DNA from: Actinomycetes bacterium | Lineage (GTDB): Bacteria > Actinomycetota > Coriobacteriia > Coriobacteriales > Eggerthellaceae | Direction of reading: 5' to 3' | Assembly (NCBI GenBank): GCA_023460315.1 | Contig: JAEWQO010000140.1 | Span: 1 to 64,000 of the forward strand | Length of the DNA stretch: 64,000 nt | Part shown: in pieces, positions 48,360 through 57,412 of the stretch | Layout: each line of letters starts with the position of its first letter | Numbering within the stretch: the stretch's first letter is position 1 | The notes under the pieces: generated by a model | Told to the model about the DNA's origin: nothing | Seen by the model: only the letters and a program-made list of their open reading frames with translations | Database searches by the model: none | Position numbers and translations under genes: made by a program

Positions 48360-48389
48360 GATTAAAATATTCTTATTTCAGTGTAGACA

Positions 48390-48417
48390 CAGGCATGTCT
48401 CGACTGAGACGTGCCTG
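48390..48417 (-). terminator. Hairpin downstream of second giant surface gene
   Basis: A 12-bp stem (CAGGCATGTCTC with GAGACGTGCCTG; one C-A mismatch in the minus-strand RNA) lies 24 bp after the stop at 48441. No clean U-tract follows, so termination strength is uncertain. Confidence 0.5.
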
Positions 48418-48440
48418 CATCAATCACTCTTTTCTCTTGC

Positions 48441-51400
48441 TTAGCCACGTATGCGCCGTCGAGCAACCGCAGCTGCAATCAGGCTCGCGAGCAGCATCAG
48501 CAGCGTGCCCACAATGACGACGAATACGGAATCACCCGTGGCCACCGATAGATTCACCGCCGTCCCCAACACCTCATTCCCTCCATTGTTGGCCGCAACG
48601 CCACTGACCTCAACGACGGGCTCCGCAGCTGTCCCAGCCTGCTTGGCGGCATCGAAAACAGCCTTTGCGGCCATAAGCTCCCCCGTCGCCGCATCAACCT
48701 CGTCCTGCGTTGAGTTCGGATCATTGAAAACAGCCTGCGCTTTGGCAATGGAAGCCTGATACGCGTCAAGAATTTCCCGGTTCACCAATGTTTCTGCGGA
48801 TGCCATTGACTGGAGCGCCTCGTCAATGGTGGAGCCCAATGCCGAAATGTTCACCTTCGAACCATGTTGGCGTGCCTGGTCAAATACAAGCGAAGCAGCG
48901 CTTAAATCGGCGAGGGCGGCATCCACGCCGTTCTGCGTGTGTAATACGTCCAGCTGCGCTCTCTGCGCACTGGCCAAAGCGCTCTTGTAAGCATCGAGCT
49001 GCTCCTGCGTCATCCATTGGTCCCGAACGAACACATCTGAACCATCCGTACTCACCTTGATCCCGGGAAGAGCTTCATTGCCCGCCTTCACGGCTGCAGA
49101 CAGATCGTCTGTAATGACCACAGCCGTATTCACGTGGGCATTGAACGTTGTCACTGCATCATTGAGTGCCTCGAGTGAGGCATCAACACCGTTTTGCGAT
49201 GTGTCCATCGTAGCGATTTTGTTAACTGCAGCGACCAAATCAACGATATCTTGCGAGGCGGAGATTGCATCGTCCAAAGCCTGCTTGTCTACCGGAGTGC
49301 ACCATATCTGACCAGACGGAACATCTTTGCCGTCAAGTGAAACTTGAGGTGCTGAAGCTGCGAAACGAGCAGCCTGCACAGCGGCGGCCAAGGCAGCCGT
49401 GGCCGGTTTCGCAGTGTTTCTTGCATCGTTGAATGCGGACGTCGCAGCATTGACGGACATCCTTGCAACATCGACTTCGTTCTGCGTCGCAGTGACGTTC
49501 GTGGCCACGAGGGCCTGCGCATCGATCACCGCCTGAAGCTGATCAGCATGAGCCTGTGTGACCCAATCCTCGCCCGCAGCGACATCGTTGCCGTTGGTGT
49601 CGCTCACCTGCGTCGAAGCTTTGGCCTCAGAAGCGATGGCAAGAGAGGCATTCAGCGCGTCGAAATTGGTGACCGCAGTCTTCACGGCAGCATTGAACAC
49701 GTCCTTGGCCATGCCGACCACGCTGGCGGCTGCATCAATTTCATCCTGTGTGGCATCCACCTTTGCCGCAACGTCCCTCGCGGCAGAGATCGCATCGGTG
49801 AGGAGCCTCAAATCACTGGCCGTCACGTAGGTGGAGCCATTGGCGACATCTTTGCCGTCGGAGCTAACCGTGGCGCCCGTGGCCGCTGTCTCGGCATTGC
49901 TGATAGCTGTCGTCAAGGCAGCGAAGTCCTGCACGACCAGCTTTCGGTTCATGCTGGCCCAATCAAAGCTCGTCACAGAAGCGTCTGCGGGAGCGGAAAT
50001 TAGGGTGTCGAGGGGATTCGTCGGGGAATAAGGATCGGATACGGTGAACATGTCTACCGTGTCTGCTCCTGAGGGAATTGCAAACCCGCTAGGGAGAGAG
50101 ATCAATGAAGTGCAGTTCTGGAACGTCGACCGCAGATTCGTCACGGCATCGGGGATGGCCGGGACCTGCGTGATCGAGCTGCAGCCAAAGAAAGTCCGTC
50201 GTAGGTTCGTCACAGCATCGGGGATAGCTGGAGCAGCTTTGAGGGCGATGCAGTTCTGGAACATGCTCTGCATGTCGGTAACGTTCGCCGGTATCGCCGG
50301 TGCCGACTCAAGGCTGGTGCAGCCATTGAACAGGTTCCTCACGATCGTGACGCTGTCCGGCAACGCGGGAGCGGTCCTCAAGGACGTGCACCCGAAGAAG
50401 GCAGCCTGCATATCCGAAACGCCAAGCGGGATGGCCGGTGCCTCTATCAAAGAGGTGCACCCGAAGAAAGCCTGATAAAGCGACGTGACGCTCGAAGGAA
50501 TAATGGGCGCTTTTCCCAAAGATGTGCAACCTTGGAACGTACCCACCATGAGCGTCACCCCCTGCGGGATGGCCGGTGCCTCCGCCAAAGATGTGCACCC
50601 GAAGAAGGCAGAGCTCATGTCGATCATCTGCAAAGGAATGGCCGGAGCGCTTTTTAGCGAGATGCAGCCATTGAACGTGCCTATCAGGCTCGTCGTCGAG
50701 TCTGGAATGGCGGGAGATTCTTCCAATAAGGTGCAATTCGCGAACGTGAGACGCATGCTGGTCACCGTAGAGGGCAACTCACCGACGAGCTCGAGGTTCG
50801 TACACCCAGAGAAGTAGTAGTCAAGATTGACTGGAGCGGTGTCACCAGCGAATCGAACCGATTTCACCTGAGAAGCGTTTGCACTCCACGGAACGTCCTG
50901 GCGCGTTGCGTAACGAGCTAGATCGCCCGTGCCAGAAAAGAGCAGCATGCCATCCTCATAGAGCGTCGCCTGAGCTGATTCGGCCGTAATGTCGCCAATA
51001 TTCCACATTGCCACAGCGGCGACCTTGAGCGATCCCGCTCGCTTGGCTTCATTGAACGCTTCCCTTGCCTCAATGAGCGCCTCCTGCGCTGCGTTGATTT
51101 CAACAGGCGTGGCATCCTCCCGGCCGGCAACGGCAGAAGCGAATGCGATGGCGGATGTGAAAGCGCTTTTGTCTGACGGGACGACCCACATCCTGTCTTG
51201 ATAGACGTCGACACCATCGGTACTCACCATCACCGAGCCGCTGTCGGCACGGGCGGTTTCCAGAGCGTCGAGCAGTTTCCCTGTATCTCTGTACCCCGCA
51301 TACACCTCGTTGGCTGCGATCGGACTCGCATAGGCACTCCATGTCGCGGCGACCGTGCATGCGGCGTCGCTGAACCATCCGATGAAGGGGGTATCTCCCT

Positions 51401-53303
51401 TGTCGAGGGAGGACACGAGGACGCCCGGCTCGAGGAGGGCGCCTTCGGGCAGCGAGCCTCCGCCGGTGACGGCGAGGCACATCTTCGTGGCGCCGCTGTT
51501 TCCGATGCCCTTCATGGCCTCGACGCTCGCGGCGTCTCTGAGATAGACGGTGCGTTTGGCCCACATGCCCACCTGACCGCCGAACGCGAAGTCGGCGACG
51601 CTCGCGAGCGTCGAGGAGGTGAAGTCCATCGAAACGATCTTGGGGCATCCCTGGAAGGAGTAGCCGCCCAAAGCAGCGAGGGCGTCGCCGCCCTTGACGG
51701 TCGTGAGCGCAGAGGAGCCATTGAAGGCGCAGGCGCCGACGCTGGTGACGCCGTCGCCGATCGTGACGCTTGTGATCTGGGCGGCGTAGTCAGCATACCA
51801 GGGAGCTCTGTTCTCGCCTTGGTCGTAATCCTTCATGGCACCCGTGCCGGTAACAGTGAGGGAGTACGTCGATCCGTCCCCGTTTGGCGTCACCTTTGCC
51901 CGGACCGAGTTGTCTCCTGCGGCCGAGACGTCCCACGACGTGGCAGGAGCCGTTTTGAAACCAAAAACAATAGGCTTTCTCAGGGGACTCGTCGCATTAC
52001 CGGGCAAGAATGATCCCGTGAACACCAGCCAATAGCCCTTTCCAGACTCAAGGTCAGAAAGGGCGATATTCACACCATCGATGCTCGGCCAATCACGGTC
52101 GGGATTGGCAAGAGAGCACGCGACGGTACCTTTTGCGATTGTGGCAACAGGCTCAATGCCTTCGACGTTGTAACCGTCTTGCCCAACGGGATCAACATCA
52201 TAGACTTTGATTTCGCTATTGTTTGTCCAGCTGCTAATTGTTTGCCAGTTGGAACCCGAACCGTCCGCATGCACTTTAAAGACAATGTCGCCATTGTCGT
52301 CATAGTCCATCGGCGTGGAGACGGCGTTGTTCCAGCAGCTCGAAATGTTATTAAGGTCAAGGGTGACATCTGACGGATCAGGGCTCATGACGCCGAGCTT
52401 CGTGCCACCATTGCCCTGCTCCCGTCCGTAGCCGGCAGTTGCCACATTGCCGTCCCATACGGCCTGACGATTCATGTCTGTGCTGAATTCAAACACGATA
52501 TCGGCGTATACGCGGCCCCATTGCCCAGCTGTTCCGTTTTTGATTGCAAGATAATAGGTCTGGTTTGCTTCCAGATTGTCTGTGTCGACCGAGCAGACGA
52601 TATTCTTCCACCAATTGTCGCTCGTGTTATGAACGACGGTGTTCGAGGTCGTCGCTTCCCACACCACGCTATCAGACGCGACCCAGTTCATCGGATCGCC
52701 TGAAGAGTTCCAATCATCGGGATTGTCGGAAGTCGCGATAATGATGCCGCTTGGCGTGTTCGGATCGAGCGTATAAGCGAGGTTCACTCCTCCCGCCCCC
52801 ACGTAATTGAATGTGAATTGGATAGTACCCTGAGTCACATCATAGGACGGCAAAATCACATTCTTGTAGTACAACGGATCAGCAAATGATCCTGCTCCGC
52901 TCGTGTCTGTCTTGCCAGTGTCCGTGACAACCACTACGCTGTCACCAGTGACCATGCCGCTTGAATCAGTATAACCGGTGACACCAATCGACAAAGGATC
53001 GGCTAACGACCACGCTGGGTATCCCTTTCTTGTCGTTCCTCCGGACGAACCGTACCAAGGATCACTCGCTTCGTCCCACGGGGAATCTTGCCAACCCTGA
53101 TAAGCTTCGTAGCCGTCGGCCTGGCTATAGGAAACCGAGGTGTCGCTGTTCGCGACAGGTGCTTCTGGCTCGTCTGCATAGGATTGCATGGCGAACGTCG
53201 GAAGCATCGACGAGCAAAGCGCCACACACAGCAAACATCTGAACAGCCGAAAGGCGATTCTTTTCCGCACAAGGCCAACGGCGAAGACTTTGTCATCCTT
53301 CAT
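48441..53303 (-). CDS. Giant BspA-like LRR/FIVAR cell-surface protein
   Basis: A 1620-aa secreted protein. It has a signal peptide (LFRCLLCVALCSSMLPTFAMQSYA), a Trp/Asp-rich N-terminal region with Ig-like parts, and an LRR_5 segment (ITSVTIGDGVTSVGACAFNGSSAL). Eleven or so 23-residue BspA repeats follow (about 835-1085), with the core FFGCTSLxxAPAIPxxVTxM. At least five FIVAR helical repeats lie at about 1120-1545. The C-terminus is SVATGDSVFVVIVGTLLMLLA then ARRRIRG, another degenerate TGD anchor. ATG 53303 has AGGAG 10 nt upstream; an upstream TTG six codons earlier overlaps that site. The signal and anchor suggest cell-wall display and adhesion. Confidence 0.85.
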   Translation of the reverse strand: MKDDKVFAVGLVRKRIAFRLFRCLLCVALCSSMLPTFAMQSYADEPEAPVANSDTSVSYSQADGYEAYQGWQDSPWDEASDPWYGSSGGTTRKGYPAWSLADPLSIGVTGYTDSSGMVTGDSVVVVTDTGKTDTSGAGSFADPLYYKNVILPSYDVTQGTIQFTFNYVGAGGVNLAYTLDPNTPSGIIIATSDNPDDWNSSGDPMNWVASDSVVWEATTSNTVVHNTSDNWWKNIVCSVDTDNLEANQTYYLAIKNGTAGQWGRVYADIVFEFSTDMNRQAVWDGNVATAGYGREQGNGGTKLGVMSPDPSDVTLDLNNISSCWNNAVSTPMDYDDNGDIVFKVHADGSGSNWQTISSWTNNSEIKVYDVDPVGQDGYNVEGIEPVATIAKGTVACSLANPDRDWPSIDGVNIALSDLESGKGYWLVFTGSFLPGNATSPLRKPIVFGFKTAPATSWDVSAAGDNSVRAKVTPNGDGSTYSLTVTGTGAMKDYDQGENRAPWYADYAAQITSVTIGDGVTSVGACAFNGSSALTTVKGGDALAALGGYSFQGCPKIVSMDFTSSTLASVADFAFGGQVGMWAKRTVYLRDAASVEAMKGIGNSGATKMCLAVTGGGSLPEGALLEPGVLVSSLDKGDTPFIGWFSDAACTVAATWSAYASPIAANEVYAGYRDTGKLLDALETARADSGSVMVSTDGVDVYQDRMWVVPSDKSAFTSAIAFASAVAGREDATPVEINAAQEALIEAREAFNEAKRAGSLKVAAVAMWNIGDITAESAQATLYEDGMLLFSGTGDLARYATRQDVPWSANASQVKSVRFAGDTAPVNLDYYFSGCTNLELVGELPSTVTSMRLTFANCTLLEESPAIPDSTTSLIGTFNGCISLKSAPAIPLQMIDMSSAFFGCTSLAEAPAIPQGVTLMVGTFQGCTSLGKAPIIPSSVTSLYQAFFGCTSLIEAPAIPLGVSDMQAAFFGCTSLRTAPALPDSVTIVRNLFNGCTSLESAPAIPANVTDMQSMFQNCIALKAAPAIPDAVTNLRRTFFGCSSITQVPAIPDAVTNLRSTFQNCTSLISLPSGFAIPSGADTVDMFTVSDPYSPTNPLDTLISAPADASVTSFDWASMNRKLVVQDFAALTTAISNAETAATGATVSSDGKDVANGSTYVTASDLRLLTDAISAARDVAAKVDATQDEIDAAASVVGMAKDVFNAAVKTAVTNFDALNASLAIASEAKASTQVSDTNGNDVAAGEDWVTQAHADQLQAVIDAQALVATNVTATQNEVDVARMSVNAATSAFNDARNTAKPATAALAAAVQAARFAASAPQVSLDGKDVPSGQIWCTPVDKQALDDAISASQDIVDLVAAVNKIATMDTSQNGVDASLEALNDAVTTFNAHVNTAVVITDDLSAAVKAGNEALPGIKVSTDGSDVFVRDQWMTQEQLDAYKSALASAQRAQLDVLHTQNGVDAALADLSAASLVFDQARQHGSKVNISALGSTIDEALQSMASAETLVNREILDAYQASIAKAQAVFNDPNSTQDEVDAATGELMAAKAVFDAAKQAGTAAEPVVEVSGVAANNGGNEVLGTAVNLSVATGDSVFVVIVGTLLMLLASLIAAAVARRRIRG
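50054..50800 (-). repeat. Tandem 69-bp repeats encoding BspA-type LRRs (second giant gene)
   Basis: About eleven units of 69 bp encode FFGCTSLxEAPAIPxGVTxM. Neighbouring units share long identical stretches (for example, the string for CTSLxxAPAIP recurs), so they are better conserved than those in the first gene and could recombine. Confidence 0.8.
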
Positions 53304-53328
53304 AGTGGTTCTTCTCCTCAAATCTCAC

Positions 53329-53357
53329 AAAAAGCGACATGCCTCCGGGCATGTCGC
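53329..53357 (-). terminator. Intrinsic terminator between the short surface gene and the giant gene
   Basis: A perfect 10-bp stem (GCGACATGCC, 53334-53343, with 53348-53357; loop 4 nt) is followed on the minus strand by five T. It ends just before the ribosome binding site of the 1620-aa gene. Confidence 0.85.
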
Positions 53358-53378
53358 CTGTGCTGGCCACAAAGTGAA

Positions 53379-54287
53379 TTAGGCGACCGAGATGTCATAG
53401 TTGCCACCATATTTGATCGCCTGAGAACCGGCGAATGTAACGTATCCATCAGCTCCCACCACGGCAGAAGCGGAATATCCGTCGATGTCAGCAGGAGAGT
53501 CTGAGGTGCTGTACATCCCGGAACCATAAGTGAGGTCAGTCGCAATCGTATTGAAATTAGGAGTGTAATTGGTACCTCGGCTTGTCTGGTCTGCAAGGTA
53601 ACCGCCATAGTATGTCAAGGTGACCGTCTGTCCCTCTGCCGCACCCAAGGCGCCTGCCGCATTGAAGCGGTAAGCCCAATCGTCGAAATACGTAGCGAAG
53701 CAGCCCTTCCAATTAAAAGCCAGGCGTTCCATGGCGGCATCGCCGTCAGTGTTTTGAAATGTCACATAGGGGCACAGCCTGAATGCATAGGTCCAGTTGC
53801 CATCCCAGACGATCGCAGCAAGATCAAAGTCATCGGTGGGATCACCAATATAAGATCCCGGGACACCGCTTGCGCCCGAGCCGATGTACAGGGGGCCGAA
53901 CAGCGCCTTGCCCGAATTGAGCCCTCCACTCACGCTCATGTCGAAGAACATTGTGCTGTTATAGTCGCTTGGGCCAGAATCGAACACCACCGCGAACGAC
54001 CCCACGCCCTCACCACCGGAAACGGCATTGACTCCCGTACCACTCCAAAATGCCGAAGGTCTCGTGTAGTCGCCTGAAGAAACGCTGATCACGTACGGAT
54101 CAGCGGTCGTGCCCGATCCGGAGTCGCTATCCTGAATCGGACCATCAAGCGCCCATGCCGGAATCGCTGCAAGCATGGTCAGCGCCGCCGCCGCGACGAA
54201 GCCGAGCATCGCCCGTTTCGCCTTGCCGCACGGCAATCCTGCGAGGTAGTGCTTTTGCCCCCCTTGCTTCTCCACCGCCAAAAGCAT
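53379..54287 (-). CDS. Short secreted paralogue of the giant protein's N-terminal domain
   Basis: A 302-aa secreted protein: signal peptide (AMLGFVAAAALTMLAAIPAWA) plus one domain. The domain aligns with the first 280 residues of the 2006-aa surface protein. Shared strings include RPSAFWSGTG, YAFRLxPY, GCFATYFD, LTYYGGY, QTSRGT and IKYGGNY/IQFGGNY. There is no anchor or LRR. The domain is not one I can name. GGAG lies 6 nt before ATG 54287. It ends at a strong terminator, so it is a separate expression unit or an attenuated lead gene for the giant protein. Confidence 0.75.
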   Translation of the reverse strand: MLLAVEKQGGQKHYLAGLPCGKAKRAMLGFVAAAALTMLAAIPAWALDGPIQDSDSGSGTTADPYVISVSSGDYTRPSAFWSGTGVNAVSGGEGVGSFAVVFDSGPSDYNSTMFFDMSVSGGLNSGKALFGPLYIGSGASGVPGSYIGDPTDDFDLAAIVWDGNWTYAFRLCPYVTFQNTDGDAAMERLAFNWKGCFATYFDDWAYRFNAAGALGAAEGQTVTLTYYGGYLADQTSRGTNYTPNFNTIATDLTYGSGMYSTSDSPADIDGYSASAVVGADGYVTFAGSQAIKYGGNYDISVA

Positions 54288-54513
54288 AAAAGACTCCCTT
54301 CTTCTCAAGACCAATGCATGCAAACCCGCATTTCATTCACATCTTGCATGGTGAAAGCTATTTTAATAACGATATAATCCAATTCTGAGAAGAATCTTAT
54401 GTATTGGCTGTTGCGCGAAAACTGACCCTTATCTTCGTCCATATTGTCACTTAGAAGCGGTATACTATCATGATTCAAGGATAATTTGATGCCTTGCGAA
54501 GGAGGCCTGCCTC
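54288..54513. other. Divergent region between surface gene and fic
   Basis: An AT-rich 226-bp region. On the plus strand TATACT at about 54462-54467 is a candidate -10 for fic, with no convincing -35. On the minus strand the AT-rich GATTATATCGTTATTAAAAT block precedes the surface gene and may be its promoter, but the boxes are not clear. Confidence 0.4.
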
Positions 54514-55668
54514 ATGGCATACAAGAGCGAAGAGGGATCCTCGCATCGGCGAAACACTGTCCTCCCCCTCTCTCGCATCGAGCTTCAGTTGGACAACGAG
54601 ACCGCTCGCATGTTGGGCGACGCCGAGTTGGCCGTGCGGTCGCTTGATCGGCGGCGGGAAAGCGTGCTTGAGGAGCAAGCTTTCGTCGACGCCTGCCTTC
54701 ATATCGAATCCATCGCCAACATCAAGATGACCGGCAAGCAAGCCAGTGCCCAACAGGTGTTCCGCGCGTCCATCATGCAACCTCAGCAGCAGAGCGGCGA
54801 AGGCGAGCAAGAGCGGTCGGAATCTTTGCGCAACACCGATGCCCTTCTGACGGCCCGGGACCTCGGCAGCGGACCCATCAGGCAAGGCACGTTCGGCGAA
54901 ATACACCGCCGCCTGCTCGCTGGCACCACACGCGACCTCTTCAAGGGACTACTCCGCACGAATGTCAAACAAGTCGGAGGCAGCAGGTACCATTCATTCG
55001 GATCGCCCTACCAAACACCAGACCCGGACGCCATCCCCGCACTTCTCGTTGACCTCGCTGCATTTTGCGACCGTGTGGAACTGCCTGCCGTCGCGCAAGC
55101 CGCCCTCGCGCATGTGCAGTTCATCGCCATCCATCCATTTGAACGGGCAAATGGCAAGACGGCAAGAGCGATCATCCCAATGGTGTTTCGACACCGAGGA
55201 CTCATAGCAAACGCCATCGCGCCACTATCGTTATCCATGGTCGTGTCATCGCATGACTACCAGAAGGGCGTCATGTCCACCATGCAAAACCTTTTGGAAG
55301 ACAACCCCGACCAACAGGAGCTGAATTTCTGGCTGCGCTATTTCTGTACCTGCTGCACACGAGCCGTCGAAGAGGCGGCTTCGTTCGAACAGAAAGCCGA
55401 CACGCTCCAATCAGCGTGGCTTGCCCAGCTAGGAACGCGCTCTGACTCGGCAACTACCCTCCTCGTGCACGCGCTCCCCGGAATCCCAGTTTTCACCGCC
55501 GCCAGCGCAGCAACCTATATTGATCGCAGTTTCAAGCGCGCGACCTCCGCGATCGACGAACTCGTAACCGCTGGAGTCATTAAGCAGATCACCGAGGGAA
55601 AGCGTAATCGCGTCTTCGAATGTCCCGCCATCGTGGATGCTTACGCCCATATCACCGGTTTCCAGTAG
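54514..55668 (+). CDS. Fic-domain protein (probable AMPylase or related transferase)
   Basis: A 384-aa Fic family protein. It has an N-terminal helical region, a Fic core with HPFERANGKTAR (207-218) and a C-terminal winged-helix part (SAIDELVTAGVIKQI). The core differs from canonical HPFxxGNGRxxR: Ala replaces the first Gly and Lys replaces the middle Arg, while His207 and the final Arg remain. In the segment where class II Fic proteins carry the inhibitory S/TxxxE, this has HIESIANI, so the Glu appears to be Asn69. AAGGAGG lies 8 nt before the ATG. No antitoxin partner gene is adjacent. It is convergent with the next gene. Confidence 0.8.
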   Translation: MAYKSEEGSSHRRNTVLPLSRIELQLDNETARMLGDAELAVRSLDRRRESVLEEQAFVDACLHIESIANIKMTGKQASAQQVFRASIMQPQQQSGEGEQERSESLRNTDALLTARDLGSGPIRQGTFGEIHRRLLAGTTRDLFKGLLRTNVKQVGGSRYHSFGSPYQTPDPDAIPALLVDLAAFCDRVELPAVAQAALAHVQFIAIHPFERANGKTARAIIPMVFRHRGLIANAIAPLSLSMVVSSHDYQKGVMSTMQNLLEDNPDQQELNFWLRYFCTCCTRAVEEAASFEQKADTLQSAWLAQLGTRSDSATTLLVHALPGIPVFTAASAATYIDRSFKRATSAIDELVTAGVIKQITEGKRNRVFECPAIVDAYAHITGFQ

Positions 55669-55713
55669 CTCTGAAGCGCTTCCCGAAACCAGCCTCAGCA
55701 CCGCGCCCAATCG

Positions 55714-56520
55714 CTAACGCACGCTGACGACACGCTTCTGATATGCTGCCTGAACCTGCGCAGGATGGGCTGCACGAGACACAACGGCAGCCAAAGCCTC
55801 GACCGGTAGCCGATAGGTGTTGTTGTTCTGAGATATATGCATGGCAACCACCTGCTCGAGCTCATGGCACAGCAATGCTTCGAGCTCTTCGGCCGCCTGC
55901 ATATTTGAAAGATGTCCCACATCCGATCCGACTCGCCGCTTCACCGGATAGGGATAGGGTCCGTCCTTCAGCATCTGCACGTCATGGTTGCTTTCCAGGG
56001 CAAGCAACCGCACGCCGCGCATGGCTTCGTCGGCCTCCCCTGTCACCAAACCCGTGTCGGTCATGAAACCGACAGCATCTCCATCAGCCCCTTCGAAACG
56101 GAACCCGCATGACGCAGCTGCATCGTGCGAGGTACGAAAGACCTGCACGCCCATGCCAGCCAAAGGCAATGAGTCACCCACACGGAATGAACGGATGTCG
56201 CTCGATCCGTCAAGGCTACGGATGTCGCCGCTGGCCGCATGGACGGCATCGTCAACGTACACCGGCGGAGCGATTCCCTGCTTGGCCAGCCCACGCAGCA
56301 CCACGCCGAGACCCTTCGTGTGATCGGTGTGCTCGTGAGTGATGACAATGGCCGAAAGCTTCGAGGGGTCGAAACCCACCTCGGAACTGCGCTCAAAAAA
56401 GTCGCGTTTACAGATGCCACAATCGACCAGCACCCCCGCGCCAGTTCGCGTGTCCTCAACGATGGCCGCATTTCCACGACTCCCGCTTGCGAGCACATGC
56501 AGTGCCAGGCAACGTCCCAT
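55714..56520 (-). CDS. MBL-fold metallo-hydrolase (YycJ/WalJ-like)
   Basis: A 268-aa metallo-beta-lactamase-fold hydrolase. It has LASGSRGNAAIVE at the start and the metal motif ITHEHTDHTKG (HxHxDH). Further metal ligands lie in FRTSHDA and in the late SDVGHLSN, with Asp in FMTDTGLV. Relatives are exonucleases or uncharacterised hydrolases linked to cell-wall stress. ATG 56520 with AAGG upstream is preferred to an 81-codon extension. It lies 58 bp downstream of punA. Confidence 0.88.
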   Translation of the reverse strand: MGRCLALHVLASGSRGNAAIVEDTRTGAGVLVDCGICKRDFFERSSEVGFDPSKLSAIVITHEHTDHTKGLGVVLRGLAKQGIAPPVYVDDAVHAASGDIRSLDGSSDIRSFRVGDSLPLAGMGVQVFRTSHDAAASCGFRFEGADGDAVGFMTDTGLVTGEADEAMRGVRLLALESNHDVQMLKDGPYPYPVKRRVGSDVGHLSNMQAAEELEALLCHELEQVVAMHISQNNNTYRLPVEALAAVVSRAAHPAQVQAAYQKRVVSVR

Positions 56521-56578
56521 GGACAACCTTCCGCCTTTCCTCTCGGATGCCCTCCGCGAAGAGCGAGGGCACCTTTGG

Positions 56579-57412
56579 TCACATACGCTCGACGATGCCG
56601 GAGACAAGACGTGCGAAATCGGCCTCACGGCCTTTCGCCACCTCGAGCACTTCCTTGTCGTTGGGCGAGGATCCTTCAACTCCGCATGCCATGTTCGAAA
56701 CAAGAGACATGCCCAGCACGCGCATTCCCACATGACGCGCAGCGATGACCTCTTCAACAACACTCATGGCAACGGTGTCGGCGCCCCAGGCGCGGAACAT
56801 GCGGATTTCAGCTGGCGTCTCGAAACTCGGACCCAGAAGACCCAGATACACGCCTTCCCGCACGCGGATGCCATGCTCGTCAGCCACCTCGTGCGCGAGG
56901 CGGCGCAGCGCCGGATCATAGGCATCCTTCATGGAAAAGAACCGGAACGCGATGCCGTCAGGGTCGATTCCCGCCACCGGATTTCTACCCGTGAAGTTGA
57001 GGTGATCCTCCATGATGCAAAAGTCCCCGGGTTCGTACGTTTCATTGATGGCGCCGGCGGCATTGGTGGTGACAAGCGTCTCAACCCCCACCAGGCGCAT
57101 GAGCCAGACGGGATAGGCAACTTCCTGCGCGGTGTTGCCCTCGTATCCATGCAAGCGGCCCTGCATTGCGATAACCGTCTTGCTTCCCAGGCGGCCGCAG
57201 ACAAACTGGCCCACATGGCTCGTTGCCGTGCTCGTCTTCATATGGGGCACTTCTCCGTAGGGAATACGGACGGCATCTTCCACCTGATCAGCCAAGGGAC
57301 CAAGCCCTGACCCAAGGATCAGCCCGACCACCGGCTCACGGGCTCCGATGCGCTCCCTGACCGCACGGGCAGACTCCGCCAGGTTCTCTTTCAACGCATT
57401 GCGTTCAGGCAT
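56579..57412 (-). CDS. punA: Purine nucleoside phosphorylase
   Basis: A trimeric PNP (277 aa) that splits inosine/guanosine with phosphate. It has GLILGSGLGPLADQVEDAV at the start, the phosphate-binding GRLHGYEGNTAQEVAYPV, the purine site TNAAGAINETYEPGDFCIMEDHLNFTGRNP, and AVAMSVVEEVIAARH. ATG 57412 has GGAAG upstream; the open frame extends 42 codons further without a site. It forms a purine salvage step and precedes the MBL gene on the same strand. Confidence 0.94.
   Translation of the reverse strand: MPERNALKENLAESARAVRERIGAREPVVGLILGSGLGPLADQVEDAVRIPYGEVPHMKTSTATSHVGQFVCGRLGSKTVIAMQGRLHGYEGNTAQEVAYPVWLMRLVGVETLVTTNAAGAINETYEPGDFCIMEDHLNFTGRNPVAGIDPDGIAFRFFSMKDAYDPALRRLAHEVADEHGIRVREGVYLGLLGPSFETPAEIRMFRAWGADTVAMSVVEEVIAARHVGMRVLGMSLVSNMACGVEGSSPNDKEVLEVAKGREADFARLVSGIVERM

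Noticed and set aside
50054..50800. Regular repeats considered as a CRISPR array
   Set aside because: The units are in-frame coding for LRRs with no unique spacers of constant length.
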